A DNA stretch of 33,950 bases. Origin: Desulfobacterales bacterium (GTDB taxonomy: Bacteria; Desulfobacterota; Desulfobacteria; Desulfobacterales; Desulfolunaceae). Numbering within the stretch: position 1 is the first letter of the stretch; each line of letters begins with the position of its first letter. The stretch is taken from NCBI GenBank assembly GCA_022360815.1, contig JAKSCC010000056.1, forward strand, positions 1 through 33,950, read 5' to 3'. Below the pieces are notes generated by a model that did not search any database, was not told the origin of the DNA, and saw only the letters and a program-made list of their open reading frames with translations. The translations under genes were made by a program, and so were the position numbers. This document shows positions 15,592-23,756 of the stretch, one piece after another.

Positions 15592-16359
15592 CTAATCCGC
15601 CCATTTCGAGAAGTGGACCCAAAGAACCGCCCCCAGCTCAACCCCTTTCTTTTCCCCTTTGACCTCAAGGGTGTAAGGAGCCTCCGTTAATGCGGCAAAG
15701 CCCCACCATCCCTTCTTCGGAGCCACGAAAGAGAAGACGCCGTTCTCATCGGCCTTTACCACCTGCGTTACATGGTACCCGCTGGGTGCCTTGGCCTCTC
15801 TTTTTTCATTGAAAAACTCCACCTCAACTTCGGCACCGGCAACGGGCTTTCCGGCGACCTTTACCACCCCTTGAAACAAATTGCCCGCATAAAGCCCAAA
15901 GGGACGGGTCATGGGAACGATCTCTGTAGCAAGACCCAGCTCACGATCCCATCCCTCTTCGCCACCAAAAGCAGGAACAATGGTTTTGGTGGTGTGGATG
16001 ATAAAAACGTCTTCAGCGGGTTCCCAATACGGTTCTGGTGTCATCACAAACTGATAGACGCCAGGGCGCTTAAAAGCGTAGGGCACACGCCACCCTTTTT
16101 CGCCCATAACACGAGAGGGCAAAAGGGCTTTGCGCAGATTTTTTTTTCCAAAAGGCGTATAGAGGTCAAATGCAGATGGTTTAACAAGAGGCATGCCCAC
16201 ACCGTCAAAGGGGTGGGAAAAAGAGAGGGTCACCTTAACTCCGGGTCCTGTCTCTTGCGAGATGGTATCGTGATCTGGAATCACCATGCCAAAATGGGCC
16301 ACACAAAGTGCAGGGACAAAAAACAAAAAAAAGACAAGAAGTGCTGCGATACGTTTCAT
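15592..16359 (-). CDS. nikK: DUF4198 nickel-uptake periplasmic protein NikK-like
   Basis: A 255-residue exported protein. The signal peptide (1-20) ends CVA, so the mature protein should begin His-Phe-Gly and contains 'PDHDTI' soon after. The rest is a DUF4198 domain with Ig-like repeats ('VKVTLSFSHPFDG', 'FDLYTPFGKK', 'VVKVAGKPVAGAEVEVEF', 'KADENGVFSFVAPKKGWWGFAAL'). DUF4198 proteins are accessory factors of nickel ECF systems (NikK). The ATG has a near-perfect AGGAGGAA upstream; a further in-frame start 13 codons earlier adds no signal-like sequence. First gene of the nikKMLQO operon. Confidence 0.85.
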   Translation of the reverse strand: MKRIAALLVFFLFFVPALCVAHFGMVIPDHDTISQETGPGVKVTLSFSHPFDGVGMPLVKPSAFDLYTPFGKKNLRKALLPSRVMGEKGWRVPYAFKRPGVYQFVMTPEPYWEPAEDVFIIHTTKTIVPAFGGEEGWDRELGLATEIVPMTRPFGLYAGNLFQGVVKVAGKPVAGAEVEVEFFNEKREAKAPSGYHVTQVVKADENGVFSFVAPKKGWWGFAALTEAPYTLEVKGEKKGVELGAVLWVHFSKWAD

Positions 16360-16492
16360 TAAAATTCCTCCTGAATGAAAGTAAAAAATACCACTCATAA
16401 AAGGCCAAGCCTTCGTGGCTTTCTACCTTCATGGATCGTCTTCTCAATTTCTTACATCTATGAGGAATCGCAACAGGCTTCGTGCCCATTAT

Positions 16493-16509
16493 TATCTCTA
16501 AGTGAGATA
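16493..16509. promoter_or_regulatory. Perfect inverted repeat at the nik promoter -10 (possible operator)
   Basis: TATCTC and GAGATA are perfect 6-bp arms with a 5-bp spacer. The repeat overlaps the proposed -10 of the nikK promoter, a good place for a repressor. It does not match the GTATGA/TCATAC NikR box, so the regulator, if any, is unknown. Confidence 0.4.
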
Positions 16510-16533
16510 CCGTGAAGGAATCCCACTTGTCAA
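16504..16533 (-). promoter_or_regulatory. Candidate promoter of the nikKMLQO operon
   Basis: Minus-strand TTGACA (16533-16528) is followed after 18 bp by TATCTC (16509-16504). The -35 is perfect and the -10 is weak, which suits a regulated promoter. The leader to the nikK ATG would be about 135 nt. Confidence 0.45.
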
Positions 16534-16654
16534 CACACTCTTTTTGCCTATTCTCTCACAAAAAGCCCCAGTGCGCCCTTCCCCCTGTTGAACGAGCCCC
16601 ACAGAGACAGGCTAAACACCCAATAAAAACAACTCGTTCAGAATAAAATCCAAA

Positions 16655-16684
16655 TTGACACCGGCCCCGTTTAAAAGGTATATT
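16655..16684 (+). promoter_or_regulatory. Candidate sigma-70 promoter of the hybrid kinase gene
   Basis: TTGACA (16655-16660), an 18-bp spacer and TATATT (16679-16684) make a good sigma-70 pair. The leader to the kinase ATG would be about 180 nt. Confidence 0.5.
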
Positions 16685-16873
16685 CAAGGGTGATCGTATC
16701 TGGTCGTGTCCCTTGCCTGTAACCCTTCGTTTGCCCTTGCATATTGCGTATCGCTCTTCTGGCCGCCAAAGACTTCAAACGTCTTGAAATCGACCTCAGT
16801 TTTAAGGCCGTCTTTGCCCCTTTCGGGCTGAATTTCCTTCATTGAATCTTTTTTGTGTTTCCATGGAGAACCC

Positions 16874-19414
16874 ATGAACTCACCCCACGCCTCCTTTCGA
16901 GAGCGTATTCTTGTGGTAGATCAAGATACCACGTTCTCACAAAACTGCGTCGCACACCTCCAGGCCTCTGGATTCAAAACCCTTGAAGCGACAACCGCAT
17001 CCCATGCCTGGGAACTTTTGGAGTGCCGATCTGCAGATATGATCATCATCTCACTGGATGCAACCTTAGAAGGCGGAGCCTCGCTCATCCCTCGAATTCG
17101 CGAAAACTGGCCCCAGATCCCTATTATCCTCTCCGGAACCACACAGCAGGCAACCGACATCACACGGGCATCGCGCCAGGATGCTGCAGGGCTCATATTC
17201 AAACCCCTCACCAAACCAGCCATGCTCACCCATGTCATCAAAAATGCATTGGCTTCAAGAGAAGGAAACAAAGATCAAGGGGCCTTGAAACGCCTTTTAG
17301 AAGGAGCCCGACTCAAAGAGAAAACCAAGCGCCTTCGAAAAACCAACCAAAATCTCACCCTGTTAACCCAAAGACTCAAAGAGGTGGTCAACTCTTCAGG
17401 AAGGCTATCAAGCTGTGCCACCTTAGAGAGCTTCGCCTCTCAGCTCCTCGAAGAGTTCGGTCGCCATCTGGGAGCCTCTGGGGGAAGCATTTATATCGCC
17501 TCCAAAGAGGGGCTTCGCCTTGTTCACTGCCTTGATGGAAGCCACGCTCCAAATCTTATCGCTTACCCTGTGAAAAAAAACTCTCCCTTTGGCTCGGCCC
17601 TTCGCATGAAAGAGCCTCTGGTAATTAACAACATCCACGATCAGGAGGAGCTACGACCCAGCGGCTATGATGGGTACCGAAATGGGTCTTTTGTCATCTT
17701 CCCACTTCAAAACCCGAAAGGCCGGCCTTTCGGTCTCATCTCCCTTCACGGCAAAACCACGCCCCCATTTATTCAACAGGATCGTGAGGTGGGAACCCTT
17801 TTGGCCGCTTACAGCTCTGAAACCCTTCGTGCGGTACGTGCCACAGAAGCCCTTGCCAAAAGTGAAGAGAGGTATCGCCTGGCAGCCCAAACCGCAACCG
17901 ATCTCATTGGAGAGTGGAACCAAAAAAGCGATCGCCTCACCTGGATGGGAGACATCGATGCCCTTCTGGGGTCTCTCCCGGAGAGCCGTCCCACAACCAT
18001 GGGGGCCTGGCTCTCCATGGTTCACCCCAACGACCGAAAACGCATGAAGAGCCACTACCATATGGGCGCACAAGGCAAAACCCTTCCTCCCACAGACTAC
18101 CGCGTTCGCCACCAGGCCCACGGATGGCTTCATCTGCGTGAGCGTATGGCAACCATGGAAAAGGAGGATGGTTCCAGCTGCGTCATCCGCGCCTGCAACG
18201 ACATCACCCGTGAAAAAATTTCTCAAAAAGAACAGGCCAAAAATGAATTAAAAATGCAGCACTCCCAGCGACTGGAGAGCCTCGGGGTGATAGCAGGAGG
18301 CATCGCCCACGACTTCAACAACATCCTCATGGCAGTTCTCGGCCACGCCGACATCGCTTTGGATGAAGTGGAGACAAACTCTGTGGCAGCAAGCAGTCTC
18401 AACAATATCATCTCCGCAGGAAGACGGGCTTCAGAACTGGCCCAACAGCTTCTCGCATACTCAGGCAAAGGCCAGGTAAAAACCGAGCCTCTGAATCTTC
18501 CCCAACTTATTACCGATATGATGGGATTCATCCGTGTCAACATCTCAAAAAAGGTAAAAATCACCATTCAAGCCGGAGAGTACACACCCCATGTGGAGGG
18601 AAACAAAAGCCAGCTTCGGCAAGTGATCCTCAACCTGGTCACCAATGCCTCCCAGGCCATTGGCAACGAAAACGGAACCATCACCATTGCCACAGGAAAA
18701 TCGTTTTGCACCCGCAACGAGCTGGATGCAGCCACCATCCCCCTTAACACGGATACCGAGGCCCCCTTACCAGAGGGAACCTACGCTTTCATTGATATTG
18801 AAGACAGTGGATGCGGTATGAACAAGGAGGCTCTTAAAAAGCTCTTTGACCCCTTCTTCACCACCAAAACGACAGGCACGGGACTTGGCATGGCTGCGGT
18901 ACTGAGCATCACGCGCCAGCACCGCGGCACCATGCAGATCAATAGCACACCAGAAAAAGGAACCCGCATTCGTGTCCTTCTGCCAGCCAGTCAAGAACCG
19001 GTTCCAACCGCGGCACCGCAAACAGGAGCGTCTCGGGATGTCTCTCTACCTCCCAATAAAGGCACCATTTTGGTGGCCGACGATGAGGAACCGGTGCGCA
19101 ATATCTCACGGCGCATGCTGGAAAAAATGGGTTTTACCGTTGTTATGGCCTGCGACGGAGAAGAAGCGGTCTCGCTTTTTGAGCACCACCAAAAGGAAGT
19201 ACGCTGTGTTATTCTCGATATGACCATGCCTGGATTAAACGGAATGGAGGCCCTTACAAAAATACGAGAAATTGAGCCTGAAGCCCCTGCTATTATAGCC
19301 AGCGGTTACGGTATGGAAACCCAACAGGTGAAAGAGGATTGCACCTATCTCCAAAAACCTTACCAATCCTCAGAGTTGAAAAAAGCTCTAAAAAATACGC
19401 TTGATGCACAGTGA
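16874..19414 (+). CDS. Soluble hybrid histidine kinase (REC-GAF-PAS-HisKA-HATPase-REC)
   Basis: An 846-residue sensor kinase without TM helices. Order: N-terminal receiver (about 7-120, phospho-acceptor Asp62), a short coiled coil, a GAF domain (about 175-320), a PAS domain (about 335-450), HisKA with His479 in 'GGIAHDFNN', an HATPase domain ('RQVILNLVTNASQAI' N box, 'DSGCGMNKE' G1, 'FFTTKTTGTGLG' F/G2), and a C-terminal receiver with Asp782 in 'VILDMTMPG' and Lys in 'LQKPY'. Phosphate could flow from His479 to Asp782 while the N-terminal receiver takes input from another kinase. The start at 16874 has GGAGA four bases upstream; an in-frame ATG at 16853 lacks one. No partner regulator is adjacent; the signal is unknown. 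Confidence 0.93.
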   Translation: MNSPHASFRERILVVDQDTTFSQNCVAHLQASGFKTLEATTASHAWELLECRSADMIIISLDATLEGGASLIPRIRENWPQIPIILSGTTQQATDITRASRQDAAGLIFKPLTKPAMLTHVIKNALASREGNKDQGALKRLLEGARLKEKTKRLRKTNQNLTLLTQRLKEVVNSSGRLSSCATLESFASQLLEEFGRHLGASGGSIYIASKEGLRLVHCLDGSHAPNLIAYPVKKNSPFGSALRMKEPLVINNIHDQEELRPSGYDGYRNGSFVIFPLQNPKGRPFGLISLHGKTTPPFIQQDREVGTLLAAYSSETLRAVRATEALAKSEERYRLAAQTATDLIGEWNQKSDRLTWMGDIDALLGSLPESRPTTMGAWLSMVHPNDRKRMKSHYHMGAQGKTLPPTDYRVRHQAHGWLHLRERMATMEKEDGSSCVIRACNDITREKISQKEQAKNELKMQHSQRLESLGVIAGGIAHDFNNILMAVLGHADIALDEVETNSVAASSLNNIISAGRRASELAQQLLAYSGKGQVKTEPLNLPQLITDMMGFIRVNISKKVKITIQAGEYTPHVEGNKSQLRQVILNLVTNASQAIGNENGTITIATGKSFCTRNELDAATIPLNTDTEAPLPEGTYAFIDIEDSGCGMNKEALKKLFDPFFTTKTTGTGLGMAAVLSITRQHRGTMQINSTPEKGTRIRVLLPASQEPVPTAAPQTGASRDVSLPPNKGTILVADDEEPVRNISRRMLEKMGFTVVMACDGEEAVSLFEHHQKEVRCVILDMTMPGLNGMEALTKIREIEPEAPAIIASGYGMETQQVKEDCTYLQKPYQSSELKKALKNTLDAQ

Positions 19415-19443
19415 CACCCTATCAAACGTTAAAAAGCCTTACC

Positions 19444-20010
19444 TCACACATCCAACTCCAACTGAAGGGCATCTGAAATCGTCACGCGGTCAAAAGGCGG
19501 GTGCCCCTGAAAAAGAGATTCGCAAAAAGCAGCATTCACTGCGGTAAGCATTTGGTTTAAAGCATCAACATCAAGCATTAACTCACCCGAAAGGGACGTA
19601 AGCCCTCCAAAGTTATCTGGACAAAAGTCCACCTTTCGCACACCCGCTTCATCCTCAAAGAGAATGGGAAGGCCATGGGTTCGGCAGATTAATGGCCTGT
19701 CCCCGTAAAGTCTGCAGGCTCCGTCTCCATCCAAAAGGGGGCAGGCTCCCTCTTTTTTTGCATGCAAGGCTGATGAAACAATAGCCTCTTTCTCTTCTGC
19801 TTCAAGTGTCTCCAAAGAGAGTCTTAAGCCTATGGCTTCCACAGGAAAAAGAGAAATATTCATGCAACAGTTGCTACACCCTCTGTGGCAGGCCATATGA
19901 CCCGACAGGGTAGATTCAATCTCATGACACCGAGTATCCACCCGACCTATTAACATCTTATAATTCTGAAAAAGTCGTTCCACTACTATTTGTTGCCTTT
20001 GCACTGCCAT
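19444..20010 (-). CDS. YkgJ family cysteine-cluster protein
   Basis: A 188-residue soluble protein of the YkgJ (UPF0153, CxxCxxCC) family, thought to bind Zn2+ or an Fe-S cluster. Metal motif residues: 'CHRGCSNCC' near residue 41-49, 'CPLL' near 91, 'CRLYGDRPLICRTHG' near 100-114 and 'FCP' near 129. The family often acts as a metal-cluster chaperone or appears near flagellar and tRNA genes; no firm role is known. The start is uncertain: the ATG at 20010 has no clear ribosome site, and an inverted repeat (GCACGGG/CCCGTG) covers the region just before it. Convergent with the kinase gene, 29 bp apart. Confidence 0.8.
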   Translation of the reverse strand: MAVQRQQIVVERLFQNYKMLIGRVDTRCHEIESTLSGHMACHRGCSNCCMNISLFPVEAIGLRLSLETLEAEEKEAIVSSALHAKKEGACPLLDGDGACRLYGDRPLICRTHGLPILFEDEAGVRKVDFCPDNFGGLTSLSGELMLDVDALNQMLTAVNAAFCESLFQGHPPFDRVTISDALQLELDV

Positions 20011-20277
20011 GCACACGGGCTTTTTTTCGTAAAAAACAGATCCCGTGCGTTTATCTTTTGCGATCTCTCTGTTTTTTTTGTATCAAAACATCAATATTCC
20101 AGACGACGCTTGAAACACCCTCCTCACAAGTGAGCCGATAGAAAGGTTCTGCTTCAGAGACAATTTTGCCAATCTGAAAAGAGCTCAGCGCCACAACGTG
20201 CCCCATGGAAAGGGCGTTTTCCTCTGCTGGCGCCGTCCTTTCATAGATGATTTCATGGACTGAAACAACGGGAGATC

Positions 20278-20757
20278 ATGCGCATGGAAATTCAAACCAT
20301 CGGTACCCTTCACACGCCCCACAAAGAGCTCACCGACATGCCCATCCAGCCCAAAGGGGCTACAGAAACTCAAGGGTATGCCCTGCTTCTTCCCCAATAC
20401 GAAGAAGGCCTCAAAGACCTGGAAGGTTTCAGCCACGTCTATTTCATTTACCGATTTCACGAGGCCACACGCACCGAGCTTGAGGTGGTTCCTTTTATGG
20501 ATACCGTCCCCCGCGGCGTTTTCTCCACCCGCTCACCTTTGCGGCCCTCTCACATTGGGCTTTCCATTGTTCGCATCACGGCTGTGCGTGATAACCGCGT
20601 CTACTTTATGGGGGCCGACATGCTGGACAACACCCCTCTTCTGGATATCAAGCCCTATATCGAAAAATTTGATCAGGTCAAAGAGAGCCGTTCCGGCTGG
20701 ATGCAGGCGAGTCAGGATACGGTTAACAAAGCAAGATCTGACGAGCGGTTTACGTAG
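20278..20757 (+). CDS. trmO: TrmO/TsaA-like tRNA N6-methyltransferase
   Basis: A 159-residue protein of the TsaA/TrmO (VirR/YaeB) family, SAM-dependent enzymes that methylate N6 of threonylcarbamoyl-adenosine 37 in some tRNAs. Typical elements: 'IQTIGTLHTPH' N-terminal strand, 'LEGFSHVYFIYRFH' (about 49-62), 'RGVFSTRSPLRPSHIGLSIVRI' (about 80-101, SAM pocket) and 'DMLDNTPLLDIKPYI' (about 118-132). It is shorter than E. coli TrmO (which has a C-terminal extension), as in many bacteria and archaea. The ATG at 20278 has GGGAG upstream. Substrate by homology only. Confidence 0.85.
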   Translation: MRMEIQTIGTLHTPHKELTDMPIQPKGATETQGYALLLPQYEEGLKDLEGFSHVYFIYRFHEATRTELEVVPFMDTVPRGVFSTRSPLRPSHIGLSIVRITAVRDNRVYFMGADMLDNTPLLDIKPYIEKFDQVKESRSGWMQASQDTVNKARSDERFT

Positions 20758-20845
20758 TGCATCTTCCTGAGGTAGGCAATGGCGGGCTAAGCCGATCCTT
20801 TGGCAAAGCAGCACTCCAACTTTTTTGAATCAACACAGGCTTACC

Positions 20846-21610
20846 ATGGACTTTGGTATCACCCCGGCCATCGGGATTCTTCTATTTGGAACCGGCCTGA
20901 CCGCTGGCTTTGTGGACTCCATTGCTGGTGGAGGAGGGCTCATTGCTCTTCCCATGCTCCTTTCGGTGGGAATGCCGCCACAGATGGCCTTGGGAACCAA
21001 CAAGCTTCAGGGCAGCTTTGGTACCTTTTCCGCCACCCTCAACTACATTCAAAAAGGTGAGGTAAATCCAAAAAAAGCCTTGGTCGGTATTTCTGCCACT
21101 TTTGCAGGGGCCGCCATGGGTGCCTGGACCATTCAACATATGCAAGCAGGGGTATTAAGGGGGCTCATTCCTCCTCTTCTCATCGGGGTTCTTATCTACA
21201 CCCTCTTCTCCCCCGACTTTGGCGATATCCAGCGAAAACCCAAACTAACCCAACCTCTTTTCTACGCTATTTTCGGAACTTTTTTAGGGTTTTATGACGG
21301 ATTCTTCGGTCCTGGTACAGGCTCTTTTTGGACCACAGGCATGGTTCTCTTTCTCGGTTTTCCCATGACCCGTGCCGCCGGCTACACACGGGTCATGAAC
21401 TTTACCAGCAATATTGTGGCACTCGCCCTCTTCATGGCCTTGGGAAATCTGGCCTGGAGCGCAGGACTCACCATGGCAGCTGGACAGATTATCGGGGCAC
21501 GGGCAGGCTCTTCTCTGGCCATAAAAAAAGGGACAAAACTTATCAAGCCCATCTTTATGGTTGTGGTGCTTCTCACCACCGCACGGCTCATGGCCCAAAC
21601 CTACCTGTGA
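20846..21610 (+). CDS. TSUP (TauE/SafE) family membrane permease
   Basis: A 254-residue protein with about eight TM helices and the two TSUP repeat signatures: 'GLTAGFVDSIAGGGGLIALPML' (about 12-33) and 'GTFLGFYDGFFGPGTGSFW' (about 142-160), plus 'MALGTNKLQG' and 'TRVMNFTSNIVAL'. TSUP carriers export or import small sulfur or organic anions such as sulfite, sulfoacetate or sulfonates. In a sulfate reducer a sulfur anion is plausible but cannot be read from sequence. The start ATG at 20846 has only a weak CAGG upstream; a TTG at 20825 is an alternative. It follows trmO by 88 bp on the same strand. Confidence 0.88.
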   Translation: MDFGITPAIGILLFGTGLTAGFVDSIAGGGGLIALPMLLSVGMPPQMALGTNKLQGSFGTFSATLNYIQKGEVNPKKALVGISATFAGAAMGAWTIQHMQAGVLRGLIPPLLIGVLIYTLFSPDFGDIQRKPKLTQPLFYAIFGTFLGFYDGFFGPGTGSFWTTGMVLFLGFPMTRAAGYTRVMNFTSNIVALALFMALGNLAWSAGLTMAAGQIIGARAGSSLAIKKGTKLIKPIFMVVVLLTTARLMAQTYL

Positions 21611-21695
21611 TGGCTTCAGAAAAAGCCCACCTGCGTTATAGGGTTGTATCGCTTGGAGACATCGGGCCTTTGCAGGGTTTCATGTTTGAAACAAC

Positions 21696-22109
21696 CTACC
21701 CCTTTTTGAGCTCGTTTTTAAATCGGCTTGCAATATCGTTGAAGAGATCTTTCTCTTTCTGTTTCTGCTCCTGCTGAATCGCCTTCACCTTTTTCTCATA
21801 CTGGCCGGCACTCTTCTCTTTAAACTTTCGAAGCTCTTCTTCCATACGGTTTTCACGGGCATGACGAGGCAACGCTTCGGCGGCAAGATGATCTGCGATA
21901 ACGACACAGGTGGTTTGAAAGGGTCCTTCCACCAGCTCAATGATCTCTTTTTCCGAAAGTTCGGTACATACTCGGGAGACCCAGTCTGTGGTCATCCCAA
22001 GAAGATCGGCTACCTCCTTAAAGGAGGGCGAGGCTTTGCGGGTAAACTCATGAACGCGAATGGCGGCAAGAAGCGCATGGGCCTCATCATAAGGGGTTAA
22101 ACGATTCAT
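21696..22109 (-). CDS. HTH and coiled-coil protein of unknown function
   Basis: A 137-residue cytoplasmic protein. Residues 8-65 look like a winged-helix/HTH fold ('HALLAAIRVHEFTRKASPSFKEVADLLGMTTDWVSRVCTEL'), with 'TTDWVSRVC' as the recognition-helix candidate. The C-terminal third (about 85-137) is a highly charged helix rich in Glu, Lys and Gln, likely a coiled coil. Ribosome site GGGAGGAA precedes the ATG; the frame extends further upstream into dapF spacing but without signal. It follows dapF by 61 bp on the same strand and may be co-transcribed. No family that I can name with confidence; a DNA-binding or dimeric adaptor role is possible. Confidence 0.65.
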   Translation of the reverse strand: MNRLTPYDEAHALLAAIRVHEFTRKASPSFKEVADLLGMTTDWVSRVCTELSEKEIIELVEGPFQTTCVVIADHLAAEALPRHARENRMEEELRKFKEKSAGQYEKKVKAIQQEQKQKEKDLFNDIASRFKNELKKG

Positions 22110-22170
22110 CTCTTCCTCCCATATGCCGGTGGCAACATCCCCACCAGCCATCAAACAGATGCCAAGAAGA

Positions 22171-23019
22171 TTACACTGCAACAGATCCCGTGAAAACGAC
22201 CCGAGCAGGGCCAGTTTTCAAAATATGATTGTCTGACTCTCGCCAAAAAAGTTTAAGGTCTCCCCCTTTCAGATGAATGGTTACCTCACGGCCTGTATGT
22301 CCCAAAAGATGACAGGCCACAGCTGTGGCACAGGCTCCGGTTCCACAGGCCAGAGTCTCTCCGGCCCCTCGTTCCCACACATGCATCTTCACTTCGGAGT
22401 CGGAGACGATCTCCACAAATTCCACATTGGTCTTTTCAGGGAAAATTTCAAGGGTCTCAAGCTTCGGACCAAACGTGACAGGCTCTTCTCCTGTCAGGCG
22501 GTCCACCACGATAACGGCATGGGGATTTCCCATAGAGACGCAGGTAATCTGAAATTCCCTACCGCAGGCCGCTACAGGATGGTTGACAATGGCCTCACCG
22601 TCAAGGTTCACGGGAATCTCGTTGGGTGAAAGCACAGGCTCCCCCATATCCACGCAGACATGAACGACTCCTTCGTCAAACTCTTTCACCAATTCAGGTA
22701 CAATGACACCGGCTTTGGTCTCCACGGTAAACCGGGTGGCATTCAAAAATCCCCGCATTTTCACAAAGGCGGCAAAACAACGCATGCCATTTCCACACAT
22801 CTCCGGTTCAGAACCATCGGAATTAAAGATGCGAAAACCAATATCACAGGAGGTAGAGGGAACCGCCACGATGAGCCCATCCCCTCCCACACCAAACCGG
22901 CGATCACAAAGCCTTTTTGCAAGCTCACCATATCCTTTTTTTTCGATGCGTCCGTCCATATCATCCAGCATCAGAAAATCATTTCCAATACCTTCCATCT
23001 TTACAAAATCGAGCGTCAT
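22171..23019 (-). CDS. dapF: Diaminopimelate epimerase
   Basis: DapF (282 aa) interconverts LL- and meso-diaminopimelate in lysine and peptidoglycan synthesis. The two catalytic cysteines are Cys75 in 'MCGNGMRC' and the Cys of 'LACGTGACATAVAC' near residue 222. Other signatures: 'MEGIGNDF' (8-15), 'RFGVGGDGL' (41-49), 'GNPHAVI' and 'NVEFVE'. Length and order are typical. The ATG has AGGAGAA upstream; an in-frame start ten codons earlier lacks support. Followed by the HTH/coiled-coil gene. Confidence 0.97.
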   Translation of the reverse strand: MTLDFVKMEGIGNDFLMLDDMDGRIEKKGYGELAKRLCDRRFGVGGDGLIVAVPSTSCDIGFRIFNSDGSEPEMCGNGMRCFAAFVKMRGFLNATRFTVETKAGVIVPELVKEFDEGVVHVCVDMGEPVLSPNEIPVNLDGEAIVNHPVAACGREFQITCVSMGNPHAVIVVDRLTGEEPVTFGPKLETLEIFPEKTNVEFVEIVSDSEVKMHVWERGAGETLACGTGACATAVACHLLGHTGREVTIHLKGGDLKLFWRESDNHILKTGPARVVFTGSVAV

Positions 23020-23163
23020 AAGTTCTCCTGGCTTCGATGCCCTCGGCACCGAATTTTCATCTGTTTTTCATGGCTCCGCAAAAAGCCCATTCCCGTTCAT
23101 ACCAGCCCTGCAATCAGGGGACAATGCCCCCTCAAAAAGATTGTATTTACAAGGAACATACAT

Positions 23164-23193
23164 TTGACACCCCTAAACCTGCAAAGGTATAGT
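23164..23193 (+). promoter_or_regulatory. Candidate sigma-70 promoter of the GYD gene
   Basis: TTGACA (23164-23169), an 18-bp spacer and TATAGT (23188-23193): one of the best promoter matches in the window. The leader to the ATG is about 105 nt and contains alternative short hairpins (see findings). Confidence 0.55.
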
Positions 23194-23305
23194 AAAAGAA
23201 GCTGACTTCAGGGTGTTCCCCTATTTTCCTGCCCTCACACCCACACTTCCCGGCCGCCATCTCCTGGCATGCCGGAACCCGTCCACCCTAGCCGGAGGTG
23301 AATCC

Positions 23306-23620
23306 ATGAAAACATTTATCATTCTAACTGAATTGACTGAAAACGGAAAACGCGCCATCCACAACGACCCGGCAGGCATGAAACTCTCTGCCCAGGCCAT
23401 TGAGAACCGTGGCGCGGTTCTGGTAGATCAATATGCCCTCCTTGGCCCCTGGGATTTTCTCACCATCATCAGGGCCAGAGACGAACGAACCATTTTCCGT
23501 ATCACCACCGAACTCGACGCTCTGGGCACCGTAAAAACCATGACCCTTCCTGCCATGCCCATTGAAGAGTTCATTGAAGATGTGATCACCACCACACATT
23601 CGGAACCTCGCACCGAATAG
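23306..23620 (+). CDS. GYD domain protein
   Basis: A 104-residue cytoplasmic protein of the GYD family ('FIILTELTENGKRAI', 'ALLGPWDFLTIIRARDE', 'ALGTVKTMTLPAMPIEEFIE'). It has the ferredoxin-like alpha/beta fold of small dimeric proteins and the family's 'GPWD' in place of the canonical Gly-Tyr-Asp. The role of the family is unknown. A GGAGGTG ribosome site and a strong promoter suggest good expression. It stands alone, divergent from dapF and convergent with korB, and is ended by a strong terminator. Confidence 0.82.
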   Translation: MKTFIILTELTENGKRAIHNDPAGMKLSAQAIENRGAVLVDQYALLGPWDFLTIIRARDERTIFRITTELDALGTVKTMTLPAMPIEEFIEDVITTTHSEPRTE

Positions 23621-23643
23621 TTCAGCAATGTGCCCCACAAAAA

Positions 23644-23698
23644 AAGCGGTCTGAAATCGTCCTTAAACGGAAAACGATTTCAAGCCGCTTCTTTTTTT
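23644..23698. terminator. Bidirectional rho-independent terminator
   Basis: A 16-bp stem (23644-23659 with 23675-23690; two mismatches) with a 15-nt loop, followed on the plus strand by seven T and flanked on the other side by an A-run, so that both strands give a stem plus T-tract. It separates the convergent GYD gene and the korAB operon. Confidence 0.9.
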
Positions 23699-23756
23699 GA
23701 TCGCCCAAAAAGACAACTATTCAAATTACTTACAACATCCAATCATCTTCATCTAC

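Larger units (their letters stand above)
16360..16873. other. Divergent intergenic region between nikK and the histidine kinase
   Basis: A 514-bp region holding the proposed nik promoter and operator-like repeat (16493-16533, minus) and the kinase promoter (16655-16684, plus). The nik leader (about 130 nt) contains a small AAGCC/GGCTT stem but lacks the B12-box and the conserved blocks of cobalamin or NiCo riboswitches. A 63-codon open frame on the minus strand (16684-16875) overlaps the kinase promoter and lacks a ribosome site; I do not call it. Confidence 0.5.

Noticed and set aside
16360-16500. Cobalamin or NiCo riboswitch before nikK
   Set aside because: A GAAGGTAGAAAGCCAC-like stretch is present, but the B12-box and the rest of the conserved core are missing, and no NiCo core was found.
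16684-16875. Possible 63-residue gene on the minus strand before the kinase
   Set aside because: No ribosome site, overlaps the kinase promoter, and has no recognisable motif.
21677-21692. Hairpin GTTTCA/TGAAAC between the TSUP and HTH genes as a terminator
   Set aside because: Six-base arms without a directly following T-run; too weak to call.
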